Origin: Termitomyces sp. T153
Lineage: Eukaryota; Basidiomycota; Agaricomycetes; Agaricales; Lyophyllaceae
DNA: 64,000 bases
Reading direction: 5' to 3'
Assembly (NCBI GenBank): GCA_018296165.2
Contig: JACKQL020000008.1
Coordinates: forward strand, 1,054,001-1,118,000
The position numbers were made by a program, and so were the translations under genes. Of this stretch, positions 1 to 11,048 are shown piece by piece; position 1 is the first letter of the stretch; the number at the start of each line of letters is the position of its first letter. A model generated the notes under the pieces. It was not told where the DNA came from and made no database searches. It was given only the letters and a program-made list of their open reading frames with translations.

Positions 1-1850
1 TAAAGGTGTTGTCATTGAAGGTGTCTGTGATAGTATGTTCCCCATCTGCAACATGAGAGCAAACACATGAGTCTGCAATGTTCTGTATTCCAAACTGTTG
101 TATACAGTATTCAACATCCAGAACCAATCCCTTCTGCCCTGCATAAGTTCATACAGCATTTCCAGGAATAGCCCCTCCTTTTCCTCCCCTCCTGGAAAGC
201 CTGGAGGGAGATCAATGTACACACTGTACTCAGGTATGCTATTTAGGTATGCAGCAACAAACTTAACCTTAACCTGCCAAATTGTCCAGCCAACCTTTCC
301 CACAATGGCTGCTGACATCCTAAGTGATTCTAGCCTGATAACCATAGCATAGATCTCATTGTAGTCTTTGCCAAGTACCTGTGAGAATTCTTTTGCCACC
401 AGCCTTGCCTCCCTCCAAACTACATTTCCCTCCACATCATATTTGTTTTTGTAAACCCACTTACATCCCACTGTCTTCTTTCCCTCCAGCACTTCAGACT
501 CATCCACCAACTTCCCACTTGCCTCTCATTTACCATCCTCAACTCCTCCTCCATTGTGGGTAGCTATAGGTTGGGTCATTTTATCACTTCCTAGTAAGTT
601 TTTGGGACATATTGGTCATCTATGAGGCTGCCCACTTCAGCTAGTAATGATAGAAAGGCAAATGTTCTGTTGCTAACAGTGCTTGGTCCCCTCTCATGGC
701 TGTTACATTGGGGGCATGAGTGGGAAGTATGGTGGGAGTCTGTGGATCATGGCAAGCTCTAATTTGTTCTGATCTCTGCAAGGTAGGTTCAGGATCTTGC
801 TGGCACTGAGTGGGGTTTTGGGTGTTGGTCTGTATGCTGTCAGGAACTACCCAGTCACTAATCTCAGGTTCAGCCCCAGCAGTGCAATCAGTGATCATGC
901 AGTCAATGTGGCTGAGTGAAGCTATTGACCTTGTCCACAGATATGAAGAGCAACTGGTTGACAATGGGTGGTAGACCTGAAGAGGTGGCCAACAAAGTAG
1001 GTAGGGTGTCTGTGAGGAGGTCATCAGCTTCCTCAATTAAGGTAAGTGACTGATGTCCTGTCCCTTTGTCAAAAATAATGTCCCTTGAGGTGATGATAGT
1101 CCTTGTTGCCTTATCATACAGCCTATACCCACTTTCCAAATAACCCAACAATGCATACTTTACCAATCTCAGATCCAGCTTTGACTTGACAAGCTCTCAG
1201 GTACCTTTGCAAATGCCATGCCACCAAATGCCCTTCAATGCAAAACATCCTAGCATTTTTCAGTCCACAATTCCTTGGACACCACATGTTGACTCTTTGC
1301 AGTTGGTTCCTTGTATGTATCTGCATGGCTGCTGCTTCTGCCCACAGGCTTGTAGGTAACCCACTCTCTGCCAACATACACCTGACACCCTCAATGGTTG
1401 TCTGGATGTTGTACTCAATGAACCTGTTGTGCAAGTGGGCATATGGCACAGTAGGCTTCAAGATTAATCCATGTGCTGTACAGTACTCTTCCTAGAGCTC
1501 ATTGATCCACTTGTTTCTCATGTTGACTCAAACTATGGGCAGTTTCCAACCTGTCTGTCTCTTGGACTTGGCATGGTAGGATTTCAGTGCAGCGAGTGTG
1601 CATGCGATGCTTTTGTGGCGCAATAGTATGTATCTTGCTAGGTGTGAGGTATTATTGTCTGCCAGCAGCATCAGATATGAGGCTCTGCCAATGGACATGG
1701 TTGATGCAGGATCCCACAGGTCTATACGGATGCAGCTATTTGGATGAGCCTCCACTCCATGGTCATTGTCATATAGGTTCTAATGGAGAGCTCTGGACAG
1801 AAGATGCTTAGGAGCAGCATATATCAACTCCTCTTTGAGACCCTTGACAG
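1..1850 (-). mobile_element. Ty1/copia retrotransposon remnant (integrase and reverse transcriptase), runs off left edge
   Basis: Translating the minus strand gives pieces of a copia polyprotein in the expected order. At about 1850-1528 is integrase core, with RIDLWDPAST followed by SYLMLLADNNTSH. At 1461-1123 is the integrase end, with the copia hallmark ESGLPTSLWAEAA. At 1166-903 is the post-integrase linker, with LLGYLESGYRLYD and ITSRDIIFD. From about 600 to 1 is reverse transcriptase, with KARLVAKEFSQ-like, VKFVAAYLNS and DLPPGFPG segments. Stop codons and frame changes split it into at least five pieces, so it cannot make a polyprotein. The gag end is missing on the right and RNase H lies beyond the window. 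Family assignment is secure; no LTR or target duplication was found. Confidence 0.85.
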
Positions 1851-2032
1851 CCACTGTTAAATCAAACAGAAAAAGTAAACAGTTTTACCGGTAAAAAAAC
1901 TAAAGGGTTGGAACCTTAGGCCCGCCGATTGACACTTTTCAGAATCCATCGAAAATTCCTCAATCAAGCCTAATCACAAGGCACATAAGAACATAAGCTT
2001 GCAACTAGCTTACTTGAGCTCGGAAGCGCGTG

Positions 2033-2890
2033 CTAGAAAGCACCGACCATGTATTTCGAAAGTTCATAGTCTAGCAACCAGTCCTCTTCTTGCTCATGTC
2101 CTAGTATTTCCCAAATGGCTTCATTCCAACCAGAATCCTTATTCATTCCTGGACTCCACTTTGCTTTTACAAGTTCCCAGTGTTCTGGGAACCACCCGGA
2201 TTCTTCCCAGTCGACAATGGCTGCAACAGTGTCGCCGCACATGACGATATTGCGAGGAGCGAGGTCGCCGTGCGTGAAAACGATACGGTGGTTGTTGCGC
2301 ATGCGTGCGCGGACGGGCTCGCTGAGTCCACGGTCTACGAACACATCAGCAGCTTTGACCAAGTGATCGTTGAAGTCACTCTCCGAAGAGTATGGCCCAA
2401 AAGAATCAACAGATGATATGCGGCTATCCTGTATTGCATGGCCGTGGAGAGAGCCAATGCTATTCCGCATGACATGAGGAGGAGGCGGCAATTGTCTAAG
2501 TTGGGAAATAAAATCGCGCAATTGAGCAACGACATGTAAACGTTGTTGAGCATCAAGTTGAGGCCAGGCAAAATCAAGCGTTATCCCCTCGACCATATTC
2601 ATCAACGTGTAGGCATGTTTGCCGTAAGTCGTTGAAGCAGCTACTCGAGGCACAGGAATCGACGTGTTTTCACGGATATATCGCAGGGTATCAGCCTCAA
2701 GTCCAACATCAGAGCGTCCAACTTTCAATAGGAAACCAAAGGGAAACCATTTGACTGTGGAACTCCCGCCGAGATAATTTTGCTCGTAACGGCTTCGAAG
2801 CCCAGCATAGAGGTTGAATAACCAGCCCAACATCCTCTTTGTCCTGTCAATGTTGAGTTTCCGATCGACAGTATGTAGTTCAATACCCAC
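2033..2890 (-). CDS. APH-fold (aminoglycoside/choline kinase-like) phosphotransferase, 5' end probably disrupted
   Basis: The product belongs to the APH/choline-kinase-like phosphotransferase family, which transfers phosphate from ATP to small molecules; the fungal substrates are unknown. Seen here are the N-lobe lysine strand (GFLLKVGR), the fungal signature TSIPVPRV, the Brenner loop THGDLAPRNIV (HGDxxxxN) and the metal-binding IVDWEESGWFPEHWEL. Length is near the usual 280-320 aa. The open frame has no ATG before codon 20 (2833). Family-like N-terminal sequence (DVKWVLNYILSIG) lies upstream in another frame, reachable from an ATG at 2988 only across a TGA and frame changes near 2840 and 2905. 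The catalytic part is intact, so it is either a recent pseudogene, a truncated protein or a gene with an unresolved first exon. Confidence 0.75.
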   Translation of the reverse strand: MGIELHTVDRKLNIDRTKRMLGWLFNLYAGLRSRYEQNYLGGSSTVKWFPFGFLLKVGRSDVGLEADTLRYIRENTSIPVPRVAASTTYGKHAYTLMNMVEGITLDFAWPQLDAQQRLHVVAQLRDFISQLRQLPPPPHVMRNSIGSLHGHAIQDSRISSVDSFGPYSSESDFNDHLVKAADVFVDRGLSEPVRARMRNNHRIVFTHGDLAPRNIVMCGDTVAAIVDWEESGWFPEHWELVKAKWSPGMNKDSGWNEAIWEILGHEQEEDWLLDYELSKYMVGAF

Positions 2891-3099
2891 TTGACGTCAA
2901 AATGATTCGCCTTTGCGGACGTAGAATCTGTAGTCGGGGCTCAGACTAAATCGTCGTCGTCAAGGTTGGGCTTTAGCTGATGGTTCATTAATGTTGACTT
3001 TATGAGCATCACAGGCTTATATAATATATCATCGATTCCCTTGGCCTCGTTTCCATTCAGACTGTCAGCCCAACCAAATTCACTCTACACACCGGCTGA

Positions 3100-3396
3100 A
3101 ACCTGGAGAGCATTCAAATTCCAGCAAAAGTTATCAAGGCAACCAATCTCGAAAGCCTCCGTATCTTCACGACATTGCAACTTTCACCAACTTTTCCTGA
3201 TGCGATCCGCTGTCCAGCCTTGCAGACTCTTTCGTTGCAAAGAAATGCTTCAAGGATACGTCGTGATGAAGAGGTGACTCATATCGGCTTTAAGAGCCTT
3301 GTGGAGCGATCTGGTTGCCATCCACGATCATTGTCACTGGTGAACATGTTCCCAGTGACTGACGAGTTAGAGCTATCCTTCGATCAAGGAATGTAA
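3100..3396 (+). pseudogene. F-box/LRR-like gene fragment, plus strand
   Basis: This short frame reads as leucine-rich repeats typical of mushroom F-box proteins: NLESIQIPAK, NLESLRIFTTLQL, CPALQTLSLQR and HPRSLSLVNMFPVTD. A TGA precedes it at 3097 and it stops at 3396, so neither an F-box nor a complete repeat domain is present. It lies tail to tail with a minus-strand F-box remnant. It is probably a decayed duplicate rather than an exon of a working gene. Confidence 0.5.
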
Positions 3397-4608
3397 ACCA
3401 ACTTTAAAACTCTCTGTTCTGGATGACTGGACCAGCCTCGGGATCCGAGATGAGATCATATGTGCAAGAACATCATCAGAAGTAACATAGCTCTCAAGCC
3501 CGATTGTGGACAGATGGGGAAACATCTGAGCTGATGAATCACTGTCAATGCTCCATGTGAGCCGTTTTGTGACTTCATTGGTCAGATCTTGCATAAAAGT
3601 AAGCCTGAGTGAGTACATGGAGCACCAGCACTTCAGTTCGAGAAAACTTATAAGCTCATAGCGGAGGTGCAGGTCATATTGAGGCCCCATTACACATATA
3701 GTTTGACGAAGTGTGCAACCAGAACGATGGATGAGACGCTCGAGGCTACAGCAGTCCTCAGGTCTGGGTACGCATTCAAGGATGGAAGAGTTAGGGCATT
3801 AAACAGCCCTGCAGGGTCATCACAACTTTGAATACTCAATGAGCGCAGGTTTTCGACGGCGACAGTAGAGGCAATGTCAACTGCAGAGCGAACATAACAC
3901 TCGAAGACAATATCTTCGATCTGCGGTAGACAGACAGCAACTCCAGACACTCTGTGGTTCGAACAGACATACTTGTGGCGAACTTTCTAAGATTTGGCCA
4001 GGTCAATGAAGAAATGCAAAATGTGGGCTGGAATGTGAAAATCCCAGGATAAATCGGTCAAGGTTGGTATTGGTGCAAGAGCAGAAATGATCTCGATCGC
4101 GTCATCCTTGGTAAAGCGAAGTTTGTCGTAAGCTAGGATTCGGATGTGAACTTTCTTCAGCAAAGTAATATTCTCTGGCCGCAATTCTAAAAGCTTAGCA
4201 TATGTCGATGGCTGCAAGGTGATTGTCACATCGGCCCACTGGAAGCTATGCTGAAAGAATAAGGTCATAGCAACGTCGAATTCTCTATCGCGGCCGAATC
4301 TATCAAAATTCAGAACTAAAGGGGTACCACAAGTACGTTCAAGCCAGAGTCGATACAAGGCCATGTCATTATTTCTCCCTACAGAGTAGGCAGTCATACT
4401 CGACCAAAGCATCGGCATTGATATTACGATATCTGCACCATTTACAGACAGCGCAAAGTATTATGGGTGGATCGTTGATGTCAGGAGCGTATTTTCGCCT
4501 GTCACACAAGTGATCCAGAGCACAGACAAAAATGAGACCTAAAACCTCTGCAGGGAAGCGATTGATGGGCGTCTTTATGGCCGTCATTGGTGGCTCAAGG
4601 GATGCCAC
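3373..4608 (-). pseudogene. F-box domain protein with C-terminal LRR-like region, frameshifted
   Basis: Reading the minus strand, an F-box is visible at 4570-4430 (INRFPAEVLGLIF, then PPIILCAVCKWCR). F-box proteins recruit substrates to SCF ubiquitin ligases through Skp1. The expected continuation DIVISMPMLWSSM is present but in a different frame, one base off at about 4437. Further pieces follow: 4418-3987 (TCGTPLVLNFDR, PTLTDLSWDFHIP), 3950-3690 (LRSLSIQSCDDPAGLFNAL) and 3690-3373 (FPHLSTIGLESYVTSDDVL). Some frame changes could be introns, but the one inside the F-box has no splice signals. I call it a probable pseudogene of a very expanded Agaricomycete family. Confidence 0.6.
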
Positions 4609-4619
4609 ATCTACCTCAG

Positions 4620-5270
4620 TGATTTTTGACTTGTCGTTGGACGAGGGAGATCGGGAATCTGGAAGCTTCGTTCGGATGTATGAGAATGGATGAAAAGATC
4701 TGATATGCCCCGCTCACCTCGTGAGTAAAGTACATTTTGCAATGGTCGAGTTTTTTGCCTCCTGATGAGAGGGTCAAGAGGTCGTTTCAATGTTAATGGC
4801 ATAGATGTATGGTATGTCAGGGGGGATTGGTAAAGGATTGCAAGAGAGAGATCTCTTTTAAAAGACCACATTCTTGGACAAGCCACTGCTGGAGATGTAA
4901 ATGTAATTATCTCAAAGGACTCAATTGTTCTTGCTATTTTCCACTGCTTTTATTCATCGGAACTGATGACAAGAGACAATTGTGAAAGAGCAGTGCGATA
5001 TGTGTCTGTGTCGTAACCGGTGGAGTCCAATCGACAATAACCGCGTAGAGTCCCAGAAAGTTGCATCATGACTATGCGGATGACCCGTAAACCATCTAGG
5101 GTACTCGAATCTTGTAATGTCTAACTTGTACTTAAGCAGCCTATGGAGTAGGTGCAATAGCCAATTTAGCTGTATTATATTTGTTGAGTAATTTACAATT
5201 TGATACTTAGTTTAGAAATTCAAACCTTCACAGCGACTGAAAAAACGGTATCACCATCACCATACCATCA
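4620..5270. other. Stretch with no recognisable gene
   Basis: Open frames of 67 and 91 codons occur on the minus strand, but they have no recognisable motif and no coding-like splice structure. The left part may be 5' untranslated or promoter sequence of the degenerate F-box gene. Confidence 0.4.
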
Positions 5271-5271
5271 C

Positions 5272-5723
5272 ATGAGTTCAGCCAAAATCCAACAGGTCAG
5301 GTCATACCTCAGAGCCTTGCCACAAGACCTTAAGCTTGTTAATCCCGAAGATACATAAGCAAAAGTGAAGATCCAAGACGTTGGCGAACAAGGAGCTGTC
5401 AACCGCGAGATTGACGTAGCATTGCAGAAGTTTCTTCCAAAATATTAACAGCAGTTGATCCAGAAGCAGATCCTTCAAAATGGCCCGATGACAGCCTTCC
5501 AGACTTGTCTGGATTTGAAAACCGTCACTTCAATCTTGCAGCTTAGTATGAGATCTCACGTTACCTTCAAATCTTGGCGAACAGCATACCTGATGCTGCG
5601 ACGACATCCAGCGTTCAGCAGAGAGATACAACACAGGGATCAGACTCAAGGAGTGGAGCGGGGAATGATGCAGAAGTAAGTTATTTTGTTTCTGAGACTG
5701 ACGAGTACAGTGGTCTTAAAGCA
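5272..5723 (+). pseudogene. Unrecognised decayed ORF
   Basis: An ATG at 5272 opens a frame (MSSAKIQQVRSYLRALPQD) that stops after 29 codons. Coding-like text continues through a TAA and then in a second frame (ISRYLQILANSIPDAAT, followed by an acidic, Ser-rich tail) to a stop near 5722. No family is recognised. The alternation of frames over 450 bp without good splice sites suggests a small broken gene; a spliced gene with unrecognised introns is the alternative. Confidence 0.3.
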
Positions 5724-6050
5724 TGCTAACTTTACAATTACCATATATCGGAGAAATTTCATGCAAAATACCTGAAAAATCAATGCAAAATAGCTTGTGT
5801 ACAAAAGCGAAATAGCCTTGGCAAAATTGCTGTGAATTAGACCTGCAAAATAGGGCCTAAGAGGTGACCGAGCAAATTTGCTGGGGAAATTGGAACTCAG
5901 ACTTATTTCCCGCCACCCTAAAATCATCCCAATCCGGACCAACCCACCTAACGCGAACTGTAACACCACGTGGAAATCTTCCAAAGTTTGTAGCCACAGA
6001 AGCGTGACATGCCGACAAAAGCTTTTTAAAGTCAAATTGACGCGTTGCCA

Positions 6051-8275
6051 ATGAGTTCTCCATCAAATCTTTCACAGTGGACCTCAAAACGTATTCCAGA
6101 AGAACATTCAGACTCGTCCGGTGAGTTCACCGCTTTCGAGGGAGTCACGAGGTACGGCTTGACAGAGTTAGACAACCTATCCACGGAAACCGAGATGGGG
6201 AATAATTTGTCTCCTAAGTACAACCGTGACTTGGTAATTGGTACGACAGCATTGCTTTTTCGTCCTCAAGAAGTGATCTAATTTCAGTACACATAGCTGC
6301 CCTTGATGCTATCCCAGACATGCCATTGAAGCATTCTCCTGCGTTGGAAGGGCCTTCCTCCGCTTCCAAGCCCGCTGTCAACGTTTCCATCCCTTCCAAA
6401 AGTGTACGCTCATCTCAGCAGTCTGCGACGAGCCAACCATCTTCCAATCGTTACCCTATGGATGATGCCAGCGGTTCTAGATGTAACCCGCCAAAAGACG
6501 TTGGTGAATTACAAACCACGAATTTAAAGGAACATGTACCTATTTCCAAAGACAAAGAGAAAAGTATAGATGGGCAGTCACAGGACCAAATCCTGCCATC
6601 AACGGAGCTTCTCTCTTCCCATTCAAAAGTTATCAACAACGGTCTGACTCTCGCTCTAACTTCTCCATCAATTTCGACCTTCCGTCAACCTTTCAAGTCT
6701 CCGTTTTTGACACCGCTTCCACAACAATTCCCACTATCTCCTCCATGTCTTTCACAGACTCTAAGCCCATCCGCCCTCGAACACAATTCTTCCGACAAGT
6801 CAAATGATTCAGAGATAGATGATTTACCCGATATAGAACAATTAATTGCTCTTACGCAACCTAATCCGCCCGCAAATCCATCGCGAAGAAAAATCAAGCG
6901 ACCAGTCTCATCCGGACCACACATCAACAGCCGTCCCACTTCTCCTATGGTTCCAGTCAAGAGGCAAATGTCAGACAGCCCTCGTATTTCGAGTCCACCC
7001 CCTCCCAAAAAGCGACGAATGAATGAAAAAATGGAAATGCCTATGCAACATCTTGAAATCTTGGACTCGTCTTCTGATGGGCAGCTTCTAAAGATCACTC
7101 AAGGTAAGTTGTCTCTGGGAAAATCTCATTGCACGAAACTTAATTCTGCTTTCCAGCACCAGACCCAAAACCTTCTCAATCACAGCGTCCCACACCGACG
7201 CCTAAGAGGAAAATTTTGTCACGCACAACGCCAGGCCAGTCCAATCATCAAGCCTCGCTCCGCCAATGTTGCCCTCCTAAACGCGTGAAGACATACCAGA
7301 AACACCCAGTTTACTGGTACCTAGATGGAAATGTTCGCATTCAGATAGCAAACACTTGTTTTCAGTTGCATAGAAGCATTCTCGCTCGGCAGAGCAAGTG
7401 GTTCGAAAAGATATTTAATCCGAGGGAACCAGATGTAATACTACACAATGTGGAGGAGCCATACGATCTTACTGATCTAGACATTACTGCTGAGGACTTC
7501 GAGGAGGTGCTTCGTGCTTTGGACGACACTAAGTATGTCTTCTCTCTTCCTTCTCCAAGTACATATGTCACGACATACACTCACTTCTGCTAGTGCCTGT
7601 TTCCAGGGCGAGCTACCATTTTCGAAGTTAAGCTCCCTTCTTCGCGTATCAACGACGCTCGAGTTCACGACTATCGAGAAATATGCCTCAAATGCTTTCT
7701 CCGCTTTGTGGTCCGCAGATCTCGCCAATGTTGGTATTGACAAAATTGAATGTCCAACTGAAAGTCTTGCCCTGGCACGCCAGTGTGCCCTTTTTCCTGT
7801 CATCAAGCGCACTCTGTATGAACTAGTGAGACTTTCTAACTTTGGGCAAACGAAGGTCATGCCGGGAGATGTCTCTGCCATATCCATGGTACGCCTGGGT
7901 CCGTACGATAAAGATCTACTCCTTGCGGCTCGCGAACACCTTGGAGTTGCGTGGAGAGAGGCTCTGGACGTTGACCGCTTCCCTACTTGTGTGGCTCAGC
8001 AGGGCACTGCGGATGGCACTGGAGGACCTGCAGAGAACACTCCTGCCTGTGCAGCAACAAATCATGCACTCTCTTTAGTGGCTTATCATGAGATCATCAA
8101 GGAGTATGGCATTGTAGATTTCGAGTATGATCCGGTGAGTGGACTGCAGGTCTTGGCTGCGGCACCGTGGAAGGAAAAGGGGTTCTGTCAGGCATGTGTT
8201 GAGCAGAGGCAAACGTATTGGTTGAAAGAGCGTGAGAGAATCTGGCAGAAACTTGACGATTGGTTTGAGGTCTAA
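6051..8275 (+). CDS. BTB/POZ domain protein with long disordered N-terminus
   Basis: Model of four exons: 6051-6240, 6288-7103, 7157-7532 and 7594-8275. The introns are 47, 53 and 61 nt (donors GTACGA, GTAAGT, GTATGT). The coding sum is 2064 nt, an exact multiple of three, giving 687 aa. The first 380 residues or so are Ser/Pro-rich and disordered, with a basic nuclear-localisation-like patch (PPPKKRRMNEK) and another before the BTB domain (PTPKRKI). The BTB/POZ fold starts at HPVYWYLDGNVRIQIANTCF, continues through FHRSILARQSKWF-like text and ends in LSSLLRVSTTLEFTTIEKYA. BTB domains mediate dimerisation or Cullin-3 binding. The C-terminal half matches the usual extension of basidiomycete BTB proteins of unknown role. 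A nuclear location is inferred from the basic patches only. Confidence 0.8.
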
Positions 8276-8574
8276 GGCGAAGAGTTTTCGAGGCAGGATC
8301 GCAGCAAACATGAGGATCTACATTCTTGGAACTACGTTGGTCCTATGGTACACACGGTTTGGAACATCCGATAAACGTTCAAGTCATTTTTTGTATCTGT
8401 GTAAACGTGTAATGAGATAACATGGGAATGAAATGGTGGCTGGTCAAAGGCTAGGCAAGACTTGATTGAGCTGAAGCAGTAAACGCTGCAAGTTCCAATG
8501 TAAGCAATGATTTCCGTGGTCGTAACACAATTCCCGTTCTGCCATTTGCTATTTCGAGATTCAAATTCAACAGA

Positions 8575-10948
8575 TCAGAACAATTCCTCCTCCTCTGGAC
8601 GCCAATTTTTCGCCTGGTCCCAATACCCCTTCAACTTCTCTCCGAGCACTTCTTTCGCATCCCTGTCAGTCGGGCAACTTCTCCCTTTAAACGTAGTGAA
8701 CGCCCGATCCCTCAATTGGCCTTCCCAGACCAAGAAACATTGATTATCCTCCAGCGACGGACGCCCTTCACCCTCCTCCGCGTTCTGCGCGGCGGCTGCA
8801 GAAGTTGAAACGGCACCCTCAGCGTCGCTATTGGGTTCCTCAAGCTCAACATCCTCCGCTCCACGTGGGCGCGCAGCCTCGGTCCATGCAATGCGGTGCA
8901 TCATAAGGCGCTTATAGTTCTTGATTGCCTTGCTGGAACCCTCAACGTAGACCATGCTGAATTGCGGGTTGAAGATGGTAACACCGGTGAGGGAAAGTTG
9001 CTCAGCATTCTTCCTTACTTTGAATTGATGGGCGGGGTCCGAGAGGACATTGACCCTGGTGAAATGAAAGAAAACAGATGAGCAAAATCAAGATAAGGCA
9101 GACTATCGACACACTTGAAACATGCACCAAAGATGCCCCTTTTCTCCTGCTCAGCCTTCTTGGCTTCTATCTTCTCTCGTCGTTGTTCATCAGTAAGCTT
9201 CCGTTCGGCGTTCATCTTCTCGTGAGTGTGTTTGCGTTGCGCAACTTCACGACGCACACGGGCTTCAACTCGTGTAGGATCTTGCACGGCGTCCGAAGTA
9301 AGAACCTTCATCAGGTTCTTCAAACCGACTGAAAAATAACTTCGGAAAACTATGCAAATTCATGCAGCTCGTGTACATACCCTTAGGCGGGTCTGGAGGC
9401 AAAAGACCCATACGAATGCGATCATTCTTATCTTGGTGTTCCTGAGCGCGTCTCAGTCTTCTCATCTTCTTTTGTTCCTAGTTTCAAGTTGCATAAGAGG
9501 ATATCGGAGAAAATCAACGGCTAGGATCTCACCTTCTTGGTCAACATCAATGGCTTCAACTCTATCTGATTCTTTGCACCCGGTGCAGGAATGGGAATGG
9601 GGTGTTGGATGTAAATGGTGATAGGCGAATCAGGAGTTGAGATATTCAAGTTATCCATGCCAAGTTCGAGGTCACCGTACTTCTTGTTGGGTAGCAGGGC
9701 TACATCCCACCACTCTGCTTCAGGTGGAGGAGCCCTCTGAAGGTCCATGGATCAATAGAATCGTACGATAGGGTAAGTAGTACACACCTTTATGGTTTTT
9801 TCGATCCCCATATCGCTATCCAGACCCGCCTTGCGTGCACTCTCTGCGATACGTTGCTTGAGAGCTTCTAATTGGTTTTCCTGCCGAGCCTGATTTCCTA
9901 GTGCAACGTATTTGCCTTTAGGATTGAACTTAAAAGTTCGACCCATTCTTTCCTTTGGAGCAGCTCCGTCAACGATGTCTTTCGCTGCCGCCACAGCATA
10001 TGGATTTAAAGATTCAGGTGTGATGACAGGAGTTGGAGCTGGGGGTGGCGTCGGCGCATTACGAGTGTTGGCCTGGAAAATAAGCGAGTTTTATTGAGCA
10101 CAAAAGAAACAAGATTCACGACTGGCCTTGATGGAGGCAAACTTCGGCTGCATGGGCTTGTATTTATCCTTCTTGGATTGTGGTTGGGTAGGGGTCGCCT
10201 CGAGTAGTAGTGGATGCGCCGCCATCTTGAGGCCGGTCCCTTGTTGTGTCTGATCGCTTTGCCGACTTTTACTTCTGCTTGGTGGCAAGCTCTGCGGCGA
10301 TTCTTTAGTAAACACACGAAGAATGTAAATGACAATACACACCATGTATGGGTTATCCTTTACGGCGAGCTTATTTTGAGCTTCAGCGACGCGACGCTTA
10401 GCCTCAGACACTCGACGTGCAAGATCATCCGATACACCAGGGGTCAAGGCAGGAGATCCATTGGCAGGAGTCGCTCTGCTCGAGGTAGATCCTGAGGATA
10501 CTACGGACGGTATCGGAGCAGCTGGCTTTGTGGGTATCGGCGCTCTGACTGGGGGTGTCCATCCCAAAGTATTGGTCTTGAAGATAGCTAATTTGGCAGC
10601 GACTTCGGCACGTTTTTGTGCAATGAGATCTGCAGAGGTCTAATGAGGTAGAATAAGATGATGATAGAGCTCAAGATTTTCCACAAACGAATTTACCATT
10701 GCTGATGATGATGGGCCGTTGGAGGTGCTCTGGGTGTAAAAATGGTTATAGAATATGTCAGAACGCAGTTTCAAAGATGAATTCACCTTAAATGGAGGGA
10801 AAATATACTCACATCGCTGGAGTCGGAGAAAAAGGGATCAGCACACAACCCTTTCACCAATGACATTGTAGCTAATAACAGACCTTTTCAATTTCTTGTT
10901 GCTTGGAGACCCTCCATCATCCTCTAATGACCTCTTTTTGTCGCTCAT
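8575..10948 (-). CDS. PRP3: U4/U6 small nuclear ribonucleoprotein PRP3
   Basis: PRP3 is a spliceosomal protein of the U4/U6-U5 tri-snRNP that binds the U4/U6 duplex. Visible are the conserved middle (GLKMAAHPLLLE, YKPMQPKFASIKA), the PRP3 domain (DPTRVEARVRREVAQRK, RKLTDEQRREK) and the C-terminal ferredoxin-like DUF1115 region (MVYVEGSSKAIKNYKRLMM, then FLVWEGQL and YWDQAKNW). Exons: 10697-10729, 10343-10639, 10127-10291, 9788-10072, 9533-9736, 9381-9477, 9115-9328 and 8575-9055, plus one of two 5' ends. Model one starts at 10866 (exon 10813-10866; 609 aa). Model two starts at 10948 (exon 10884-10948), includes a 4-nt microexon at 10813-10816 and gives 614 aa starting MSDKKRSLEDDGG. Both keep frame. 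I prefer model two because the start looks like a nuclear protein and the alternative exon resembles an intron 3' end. Intron 10073-10126 appears to be GC-AG. Confidence 0.93.
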
Positions 10949-11048
10949 TGCGGAAGAGAAGTTTCAGTCTTGGGTGGTAAGTGCTAAGCGCTATGCACTT
11001 GCTAAGCACTGAAGTTTCGAAAGGCAAGAAAGATGCGTTACGTCAGCA
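10949..11048. promoter_or_regulatory. Shared divergent promoter region of PRP3 and uL16m
   Basis: Only 100 bp separate the upstream PRP3 start (10948, minus) from the uL16m start (11049, plus). Both promoters must therefore overlap or extend into the neighbouring gene. It contains two close GCTAAGC-type motifs (about 10982-11010). No TATA box is obvious, as is common for housekeeping genes. Shared regulation is inferred from spacing alone. Confidence 0.45.

Noticed and set aside
3384..3491. Plus-strand continuation (VLDDWTSLGIRDEII) of the F-box fragment
   Set aside because: The minus strand of the same bases reads as a better F-box/LRR segment; both cannot be real and the plus reading needs another frameshift.
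10866..10866. ATG at 10866 as the definite start of PRP3
   Set aside because: It keeps frame, but the exon it would create contains a branch-point and polypyrimidine-like stretch. It is kept as an alternative, not as the main model.
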